DNA of 64,000 nucleotides, from assembly GCA_027605045.1 (NCBI GenBank), contig JAQFWX010000049.1, positions 1 to 64,000 of the forward strand, written 5' to 3'. The position numbers and the translations under genes are program-made. The notes below the pieces were generated by a model that made no database searches, had not been told where the DNA came from, and saw only the letters and a list, made by a program, of their open reading frames with translations. This document shows positions 55,138 to 64,000 of the stretch, one piece after another. Position 1 is the first letter of the stretch, and the number at the start of each line of letters is the position of its first letter. This stretch comes from Phallus indusiatus (Eukaryota; Basidiomycota; Agaricomycetes; Phallales; Phallaceae).

Positions 55138-58083
55138 AAAAAAATGGAATGTCGCGCGATAAGATATACGATATACCGACGGTGTTTTTTTTTCTTCTTC
55201 TCTTTACCCTCCCCTGCTCTTTCTACTTCTCCGCCTTGCGCTTGTACAAAATTCCATCTTCTTTTTCTATTCTTGTTTATAAATTTTCAAAATTTTCTTT
55301 TTTCAATTTTCTTTATTCCTCTTTTTCCTTCTCTTTATTACTTTTCGTGTACACTTTTTTTTTCTTTTTTTTTTCGCGTAAAAATTGTATGGTTTATGCT
55401 TAGCTTGTGTGTTCTGCTGTTGTTAGTGTTGTTGTCATCATCCTTATCATCCTCATCTATCCTCCCTTTCGCACCCGTCCTCTTTGGATCCCCCACATCC
55501 CCCAATTCCCCCAATTCCCAGTCCCGTTTTCCAACAATCTGTCTGCTTATGCATGCATAATTATTCCATCACGGGTTTTTTTCTCTTTATTTCCTTCTCG
55601 TTTCTCAATTCGACGGTTGTCCGTTTATCGATGAAGTGTTCTCTCTCTATCTTCTCTCTCCACACATACACATTTGGCATCCTCCTATCCTTGTAGCATC
55701 AACATCGCCTTCCCCCTCATTCCCCATATACATATACACCACCCCCAACCCTTCCTCCCCACCCCCGACACATCCCTACACATACATATTTATTTCTCAT
55801 CCATACACTCAATTCACTCATCCTGTCCTGTTCAAAAAATCCGCGCCCTTTTTTACACTGGGATCTCTCTTATCTCGTTTCTTTGATCCTTTATCTCATT
55901 CTCTGTCTCCCTTCCCTCTCCGTCTCTCACTCCCCCTTTCTCTTCCTCTTCATAGCGATACACACACGCGTTAATCTACCCAAAGTAGCTATCAAAATAC
56001 ACAAAAGGTCGTTGTTTCATAGGATTCATTTTCTTTGCTGAGAATTTTCTCTTTCTTTTCTTTCTCGGCATGACAACAATCCTTTTGTTCCCTTTTTTTC
56101 CATCTGGTCGAATTCGAATCCGGTCCTTGGTTACTGAGTTTACTTTTCACTTCAAGCCCGGTAGCGAACAACTTCCCTCGACGATGCATGTGGCTGTGGC
56201 TGCTACATCCATTTTCCCGTCTACCTTCTCAAGAAAAAAATCTCGCACGGTATATTAGGGTATATTACCCTGTTTTATATGCGCAGTTCCAATCCACATG
56301 TCTCAGGCTGGGCGGTATCAGAGTTTGTTTTTAAGGAATGATGGGAAGGGCACGACATTGGTTTCTTTTATTATGTATCTTCTCGTATTGGTTCGGGACT
56401 CGGCATCTGGTGTTTTTTTTTCCCATTCCTATTCCCGTTCCCATTACTTCTTCTGGATAAAAGGACATACCGGTGATTAGTCTATTATGTCCAAGGTAAT
56501 TATTTATTAATAGCATTTGCTATGGTTTTTTTGACCTTTTTTGGTAGGATGTCAGCCATTTTAACCTTAAACAGAAGGCAATGGGCTTGCATTGGCAAGC
56601 AGTGAACTGCCGTCGGGTCGGGCTTCCGAACTTTTTGGCAAGATGTAGTTGCAAGCAGTGCGGCGTTTGTTCATATGGTATCGAAATTTCGAAATTATAC
56701 GGCCCGGTCGAATGTCGGCTCCTCTTTGTTTTTGTCATTTTTAAATGGACATTTTTTTTTTCGTTTTCATATTCATTTTCGTTTTCGTTTACACTTTGCA
56801 ATTATCTGATCACTCTATCATCACACTTTTTTATATGCGTTCTCTTTTCATTCGGACCTCGTATAGACTCAACTTTTATAGAAACTGGGGCTCTCTTCGT
56901 TAGACGGATTTTGTCAATATATGCATTTGATTGTGGTCATAGTTCATATCAATTATTACTAATAATGCTAGTGCCATCTTGAGACGTTGGGTTGTGAGGA
57001 TCTCACGATAATATATTTCCAATTGTTCACTGAGCGCGAGGCGCTCTCGATGTTAATATAAATTGAATCTGCTAGTGGCACTAGCATGAACTGTCGGATT
57101 TTAGTCGGTGCCAACTTATAGATGGTACTCCAGAGCCCAGTGCCATCAACTTGACGGTCTTTCTGTCAGCTATGAAAAACAGGAATTTGTTTGGTCTGGT
57201 ATGTGTAATCAAAATTGGCGGAAATCTCGACTGGATGTCATCTTGGCTTGAAGTTACGCAAAGCTTTCGGAGGAAGAAGTTGCCGACTCCGACGTTGTGT
57301 CTAAAAGGAGTTGTACAAAGGACTGAGATGACTTGCGCCGCTCATTGCTGAAGCAGATACAAAGCGGTTCAAAGTGAAGGTCGGGTGAGTCCTGAGAACA
57401 ACTCAATTGTTCCAATCAGTCAAGTCCGCGTACCTTGTTTCTTGAGATCGACACCTGGTATTAATAAACTCAAAGGTGTCCAGTGAGTTGTTGTTTTTGG
57501 AGATGCTCTGTTGTGTTTGTGCCTTTACTGCCACTTGTAACCGAGTGCCTGCACAAGAGTGTACGAGGTACTTTAAATACATCTGGCACTGATGAGTTTG
57601 ATGAGAACAAAAGCAGCCGTGTCAAGCCGTGTTCAAGTTCAGTGCTTCTTCATACTGATAAGATAAGATCCAACCTCGAATGAGAGTACATGAAACTACG
57701 GATTTAGATATATTTTCATTGCAGATGCCAATCATGTTCGAACTCATCAATACATAGTATGAAAAGGAGAAGACTCAATGGCGGCCATACTTATGACAAT
57801 ACCATATACAGAAGTCTGTTCTACTATTCCGGCTTGAGCTTCAAGTTGCTGTCTACGGACGAGCCTGGCCTGCTCGGCCGCGGGCTATCACCACCGCGCG
57901 TTTTGATTGTAAATAAAACAGGTGAACGGGCCCATGAATTCTTCGAGCTTCTTCTGATTCGTGTCCTACTTTTCAAAAACAAAACTGTCGCCTTTTTTTT
58001 TAACTTCTCTCACGGTTTGACAGATATTTTTGACAAGCAAAATTCTTGTCACACAATCCAGATCCTTTTGGCACCAGGACGCC
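55138..58083. other. Intergenic region with long pyrimidine-rich 3' flank
   Basis: About 2.9 kb. From 55180 to 55960 the plus strand is dominated by C/T (CTTTTTCC, CCCCTCATTCCCC), giving Phe/Ser/Leu/Pro-only chance frames. An inverted TTTTCGTTTTC/AT microsatellite-like stretch lies at 56745-56790. From 57000 to 58080 there are only short frames. No gene is supported. Confidence 0.45.
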
Positions 58084-61000
58084 ATGATGCTGAGCTCTCG
58101 GAGCGTCCTCGTCAACTTCTTTCTCGTCGCAGCTTTTGGAGATATCGGACTTGTCGGTGCTGCTCTTTCTTGTGAGAATTATGGCATTGTCAGTGGTTCA
58201 AGTTGCGCGTGTCCGGTTGGTTTTGGAGGTCCCACTTGTGATTTGCTCGGATGTGGTGGAACGATTTTTCAGGGCACCCAGCGCCCGCTCGCTCAGCCTC
58301 AAGGAAATACCCCTAGTAATTTCTCAGGTTGTGCTTGTGAAAATGGTTGGACTGGTGCTGGTTGTAATGGTAAGAAATTATTTCCCGATCCATGTAGGGT
58401 TTTTTTGTGTCACGGTATTAACTATTATCATCAAAGTTTGCACAACAGCAAATGCTTGTCAAGCTGCTCAATCCAGCCTCACTTCTATTGCTGGCAATCA
58501 GCAGCTCCCCAATGTAACAAATACAGCTCAAAATTTGACCATGACGTGCAACACTCAACCTCGAGTTTTTGCTGCGAGCCAAATGAGCTGTGATGTTATT
58601 GTAAGCTCCCATTAACATTGCAATACTCCATCTTTCATTATCCATTTTAATCATGTAGAACCCGACTTTGCAAGCCGTCTTTCCCGAGAGAACAGATCTT
58701 AATATCATACGCACACTCAACCCATCACTTTCACCTGTTCCCGGCTCTACATCCTTCGGTCCCAACGGGAGTGTTTATGCGGAGTTGTTTTACCAGGGTG
58801 TTGAGCAGTTCTTCTGCAATGCCAATAACTGCACTCAGGATGTTAGCAGCGGCAGCAACTGGAAATGTCAGAACTTGCAGTGCACATGCATACCTAAAAC
58901 AACCTTCTGCGGAGGTAATGCCGTACGTGTTTTTTTTTTCACTATTTATCTCTTTATAACAAGCGAGACTAAGATCTGAAAACCCAATTACAGAATTTAG
59001 ATTTGACTCAGATTATCAACGGTCTGAATGGTGAACTCGACATTAACTGCGCCAACTCTACCGACGGTGCATGTTCCTTTGGACAATCTACTCTGAACGA
59101 GCTTTTCGGACAAAGCGGACTTGGTCTAATGGGATGCAAATTCGGCGAATGCGTCCAGCAATTCGCAATTGACTTCGCTTTGGGAACAAACTCTACCAGT
59201 TCGACGTCTACTGGTAAAGAACTCAGCGGAGGAGTCATCGCTGGTCTAGCCGTCGTCGGTGCTCTCGTTTTTCTCGCCATATTTTTCCTCTTCCTGGGAA
59301 AGTTCTTCCAAATACGTGCAAGGAAGAATGGTCCCAAAACAGTTCATCAAGGTGGGATTGGCGTACGTTGGGAAAACGTCGGATATGTCGTTCCAGTGAA
59401 TTATGGCACTTTCGGTCTGATGAACAGAAGAAACCGTCGGAAAGATGTCGAGAATAGTGCTAACAGTGATTACAAGACGATTCTTGACCCGAGTACGTCA
59501 AGCGGTAAAGTCAAACCGGGACATATGCTCGCTATTCTAGGTCCTAGCGGGGCTGGAAAAACGTCTCTCATTGATATTATCGCTGGAAAACGTAAATCTG
59601 GAAAAGTGTCCGGGAAAGTAGAGTTTTTCGATAAAAATGGAAATGTCGTTAAGAATCCTAGGATTGGTTTTGTCGATCAGGTTCGTGAACTTTTCAATGC
59701 AAGGACTGGTTGTGGTCCTCAGAATCTAAGCTCGCGTTTTTCACTATCCATAGGCGGACACTCTTCCTCAACATCTGACACCACGTGAATACTTGAGATT
59801 CGTAGCTGATCTACGTCTTCCCGAGTCTATCAGCAAAACTATAAAAGAAGAACGTGTTACTCGGTAATACAAAGCTCTTTCCTTAGAACTCCGTGGTCTC
59901 TGAGAATTAACCGCATTATCAGCGTCCTTACTCAACTGGGTTTAAGCAACATTGCAGATGTTCGAATTGGGAGTGGTGAGAGACGTGGGATCAGTGGTGG
60001 TGAGATGAGAAGGGTCAGTTTGGGATGTGAACTTGTGGCTGGATGTGACGTGATTATATTGGATGAACCTACGAGTGGTATGTCATTTTATTTATCTATT
60101 TATCATATGTTCGAGTTTGATCGTTATCGTATGTAAGGTCTCGATTCAGTATCGGCCGCGAACGTTGCGAAAGTGTTGCGGTCTATCGCTTCAGACCCTG
60201 ATAATCCAACCGCCGTTATAGCTTCAATTCACCAACCAAAGTAAGAATAATCAAATAATTACGCTTATCATCTTAGATTAAATGCGATTTTGCAAACAGC
60301 TCAAAACTTTACATGACGTTCACTCACGCGCTTTTGCTATCCAAAGGTCAAACATTATACAGCGGACCTGGACGACTTGAGCCTGTTCGAGCGTTGACAG
60401 CCCATGGCGAAGAACCCTGTCCGGAAGGCTACAATATCGCAGATTGGCTGCTCGACATTGCAAGTGAAAGATCTGAAAATAGAACCACTGTTATCACTTC
60501 CGGTAGTGCGACTCATCTTGAGACCGGTTCTGAGGCTATTAGTCGGTTAAACAGACGCACGACAGGAGTATCTGGTGCTAGTGGTAGTGGCAGCGACGAA
60601 AGGCTTGTTGTACCTGCTGCTGATGAGGAGAAGGTTGAAGTTGAAGGATCGAGGGCGAAACTCGAGAGAGATGATTCATCTCCTGACAGTCCTGCTATCC
60701 CGATTACTTCTTTTGGATCTTCAACATATGAATCGAGGAGTCAGTATGCGACGACTTATATGACGCAGTTTGAGGTTTTGGCGTGGAGAGAGTGGTTGAA
60801 TTTAAAGAGGTTAGGATTTATGTTTCTCCTTTTTTTTATTGTTCGTGAAAGTGCTCAATGGTTTTTGAAAATAGGGATAAAACACTGTTTTTTACGCATG
60901 TGGCTGTAGCATGTGTACTCGGAGTTTTCGTTGGTCAGTACTAACCCTCGTAACTAGTTTGACTCTTTCAAGAAACTGATACATTTCTTTGCTTTTCAAA

Positions 61001-62076
61001 ACAGGAGGGTTATATTTCCAGACGGGTATCACGATTGCAGGATTCCAAGCTCGAGTAGGGTGTCTTTTCTTCATCGTAAGTAATCTACTCTTTAGAAGCA
61101 TCAGTTCCTTGTTCTTGTCTGCTCATCACCGTCCTCGACACGCAAAGGGTGCACTTATTGCATTCACTACTATCTCTGCTTTATATAACCTCATCGAAAT
61201 TCGACCTCTTTTCTTACGAGAACGAGCTGCTGGCTATTACAGGTTAGTATTGAACATTTAAAGAATTCATTTATGTTTTTTGACGGAATATACAACAGTC
61301 CTATTTCCTGGTTGCTCTCTCGTATTACATTTGACATGATACCCTTGCGACTCTTACCAACCGTCATTCTATCAATCATGTATGTCTTTCATATAACCCT
61401 CTTTTTTTGTCCCAATCATTCAAAACATACAATCTAGTGTATATTGGATGGCTGGTTTATCTCACTCCGCCGCTCATTTCTTCAAGTTCTTGCTCATCGT
61501 CGTTCTCTACACCATCGCTATGACATTATTCGTACGTCCTTAAACCGCCTGTTCGAAACTGCTTATCTTATTTTTCTAAATCTCCTCAGAATTTCTTACT
61601 TGCTTGTTTGCTCCGTAATGGCGGAATTGCCATTCTTATTAGTGCTCTTGTGGGACTTTATCAAGAAACATATGCTGGGTTTTTTGTTCATCTCGATTCG
61701 ATTCCGCCTGTGCTACGATGGTTACAGTGGTTGTGTCCTCTCAAATACGCCTTGGAGGTGGGTTTATTTACATTATGTTGTAGAATCATCCGTTTGATCT
61801 ACCACACAGGCTTTGAGTATCAATGAAGTCAATTCGGGTTTAATGATCCAGGATACACTCGATGGCGTTCCCGTTGCGGTTTCAGCGACGCTGATTTTAA
61901 ATCTGGTAAGAATCTTTCCAAGTGGATCTGTATTTCATGTGCTCATGTTTTGGTAGCTGTTTGGGTTTGGATCCAATAATTATTACCGAGATGTGCTCGT
62001 TCTGTTCGCTTTCATTGCTGGTTTTGGTATTTTGGTCATCTTGACGGTTTGGTACAATGTTCGAGAACGTCGGTGA
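58084..62076 (+). CDS. ADP1: Adp1-type ABCG transporter with Cys-rich extracellular N-terminal domain
   Basis: An intron-rich gene for a half-size ABC transporter resembling yeast Adp1. MMLSSRSVLVNFFLVAAFGD is a signal sequence. A Cys-rich lumenal/extracellular part with two EGF-like motifs follows (CENYGIVSGSSCACPVGFGG PTCD; CACENGWTGAGCN), then many CNAN-, CTQD- and N-glycosylation-like sites. A first membrane helix (GGVIAGLAVVGALVFLAIFF) leads to the ATPase: Walker A GPSGAGKTS, LTPREYLRFVADLRLP, signature ISGGEMRRVS, Walker B CDVIILDEPTSG, H-loop IASIHQP. The C-terminal membrane domain contains FFTHVAVACVLGVFVGGLYF, FLRERAAGYYS, the LACLLRNGGIAILISALVG region and ends LTVWYNVRERR. All catalytic motifs are intact. 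A Ser/Glu-rich linker (60470-60720) separates the two halves. Substrate is unknown; Adp1 in yeast is also uncharacterised. It converges on SF3B4 with 196 bp between. Confidence 0.92.
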
Positions 62077-62272
62077 AAAACGAAAAATTATTAGATTCAA
62101 TACGTAATATAATTTGTCACATACACATGCATGCATTATAACAGTACGGACTCAACATTCTTAGTCTCGTAAAAGTCACTCGTTGTTTGTTTGTTTGGTT
62201 TTTTATTTACGTGACTAGAACTAAAAAACATACAATACAAAAGTTCACTGTCTTTTTTCCCCCTACACCGAC
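62077..62272. terminator. Convergent 3' flank between ABC transporter and SF3B4
   Basis: 196 bp holding both 3' UTRs. AT-rich strings (AAAAATTATTAG, ATTTACGTGACT, AAAAAACATACAATAC) are plausible polyadenylation contexts on both strands. Exact sites cannot be assigned by eye. Confidence 0.35.
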
Positions 62273-63530
62273 TTAGCGACCCATGGGAGGGAATCCGGGC
62301 GGTGGCGGTGGTGGAGGTACCATACCTGGTGGCATCATGCCCATCGGTGGTGGTGGAGGCGGCATCATACCTGAAGGTGGCATACCCGGTATCATACCAG
62401 GCTGAGGTGCAAATCCAGCAGGAGGCGCAGGTGGAGGTCCGGGCATGTATCCGGGTGCGCCATTGTACACTGGCATATTCTGGGGAACCGGTGGTGGTGG
62501 CGGAGGTGGTGGCATACCAGGAGCACCGGGAATTTGAGGTGGAATGATACCGGGTGCTGAAACGGGTGGAACACCACCCCCTGGGCCTGGTGCAACAGCG
62601 GGAGGTTGTCCTTGACCTTGTGGTTGCGCCAATACACCCGCGAATTGACCTTGATAACCAAAACCAGGGCGTGGATTCACGGGGAGAGCGTTGTTCTTTC
62701 TTGCTTGAGTGGCGAGCAGACGTTCGGCTGATGTACCGTGTCGTTCGCCTTTACCGTCTTTTTTGAAAGCGTATTGGACTGTGATAGCTTTGTTCATTAG
62801 GAATTGGTTGTTCATCGCGTCCACCGCTGCGTCGGAGGATTCGAAATCGGTGTAGGAGACGAAGCCGTAACCTTTGGATGCGCCTGTAGTTGGATCGCGA
62901 GCAATCTGCCGTTGTTTATTTAGTCAAAATAATAAGTTGTCCGAGAGAGAATGATACGCACTTTTGCGGTCGTGGCCATAATACCAAATGCACTAAATGT
63001 ATCATATAATAATCGCTCGTCGACATTTTCATCCAAATTACCAATGAATAGATTAGCCCCTACATCCAACTGCTTCTTATCTGACGAAGCCTAGATAAAA
63101 CGAGATGTGTGAGAAAAAAACAATGAGTTATATTAGATGACAACCATACCTTATTGACACGTATGGGTTTTCCCCATAGCTTGATCTGATTCATAATTTT
63201 ACATGCATACTCCGCATCATCCTCTGTTAGGAATTCGCAAAACCCATATCCTTGGTGAGACATCGACACCCGGTCTTTGGGGAGATGAACATTGACTATT
63301 TTATCGTTATCGTTACCGTCACTTTAATTGACAACTGAAGATAATGCTCGAAACACGTACCGACTGGTCCAGCTTGGAGCATTAGCTCCCAAACGATTGC
63401 ATCGCTAACGCGCTCATCAAGGTTGCCCTGTAAGTGAATATTAAACTTCAGTACTTCTTTTTTATTGTTAAAACTTTCATACCAAATATACTGTCGCCTC
63501 TTGATTTCTGTCATCTGGTCCTCGAGACAT
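62273..63530 (-). CDS. SF3B4: Splicing factor 3b subunit 4 (SAP49/Hsh49)
   Basis: Core U2 snRNP protein that binds pre-mRNA near the branch point as part of SF3b. Exons join to [20 protein letters not shown] (RNP2 of RRM1), [38 protein letters not shown] (RNP1), [17 protein letters not shown], then RRM2: [50 protein letters not shown] and [20 protein letters not shown]. The order and spacing match human SF3B4 almost exactly. The C-terminus after [13 protein letters not shown] is a Gly/Pro/Met-rich tail with repeated PPPPPP, as in all orthologues. Five exons; introns 50-90 nt. The ATG at 63530 gives the standard short leader before RRM1. Intact. Confidence 0.96.
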
Positions 63531-64000
63531 TTTGTTAAATTCTTGCAAGAATAGGGACACGTGACGTGACTGAGTTTCAAAGTTCGGATCCGAACTCTCA
63601 ATTCCCGTTCGGAATGACAGAAAAAGTTAGAAACCTACTAGAGTGTTAGTGTACTCAGGTAAATGCCACTATATTAGCTACAATATATCTTTCACGATGA
63701 TACTGAACATTTTTTTTTCAAGTTCATTGACGGCATATTAAAGTCCGAGCGAATGTTCAGCAATAATTATGATTTTTTAGTCTTCATTTGAGCTGTAGAA
63801 AAGTACAAGAGATCAATTGGAACTCAAGACAAAAAAAATCTATTCATGCGTTTTATGAAGTGGATTACGCATTTATATCGCAGCTATATCTGTCGGTATA
63901 AAAAGGGACAATCAAATTAAAAAGTAATGCAATAAACTTCAAGGAAAAATAGTAGTACTGTGCGATGGCACTAGGACGGTCACTTACAATATGGAATAAT
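63531..64000. other. Upstream region of SF3B4 to the window edge
   Basis: 470 bp, increasingly AT-rich towards the edge. It should hold the SF3B4 promoter. No TATA box or open frame of note is seen. Confidence 0.4.

Noticed and set aside
55134..55974. Several Phe/Ser/Leu/Pro frames
   Set aside because: Artefacts of the pyrimidine-rich 3' flank.

Overview
The window looks like nuclear DNA of an agaricomycete (mushroom-forming basidiomycete). Genes are cut by many short introns (about 45-65 nt, mostly GT-AG, with at least one clear GC-AG case), both strands are used without operons, and several proteins have fungal or basidiomycete-style architectures. No tRNA, rRNA or CRISPR array was recognised by eye. 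All exon joins were made by hand, so individual splice sites may be off.

Layout. (1) 1-2868: a partial arrestin-like gene (minus) and an SLC35F6-type membrane transporter (plus) diverge from a shared 476-bp promoter region. (2) 2869-12721: almost 10 kb with no recognisable gene, but with a palindromic MITE-like element and at least two families of degenerate tandem repeats. (3) 12722-26908: a gene-dense housekeeping block. It holds a small Ser-rich protein, an N-terminal glutamine amidohydrolase (NTAQ1), a BTB protein and a DUF6593-like protein on the plus strand. On the minus strand are a very large disordered Ser/Pro-rich fungal protein and a UbcH7-like E2 ubiquitin-conjugating enzyme. (4) 26909-45480: an accessory, duplication-rich region. 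Two tandem copies of a zinc-independent medium-chain reductase gene are separated by a non-autonomous CACTA-type transposon. Then come an apparently intact cytochrome P450 and two tandem copies of a bestrophin-family channel gene, each copied together with relics of the P450. (5) 45480-51249: about 5.8 kb with no supported gene. (6) 51250-63530: a PP1 regulatory subunit with a CBM21 glycogen-binding domain, an Adp1-type ABC transporter and, convergent to it, the splicing factor SF3B4.

Biology. The housekeeping genes are not an evident pathway. NTAQ1 (N-degron branch) and the E2 both belong to ubiquitin-linked protein turnover, but nothing in the sequence couples them. The P450, the reductase pair and the bestrophin pair have the composition of a fast-evolving accessory locus (oxidative chemistry plus an anion channel), shaped by local tandem duplication and transposon insertion. 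No core biosynthetic enzyme (PKS, NRPS, terpene synthase) is visible, so calling it a metabolite cluster would be speculation. I did not find a clearly new multi-gene system. The most unusual items are the composite P450-bestrophin duplication, the bestrophin copy with a rewritten conserved motif, the E2 whose HPN motif reads HPG, and the complete CACTA-type element with a 3-bp target duplication.
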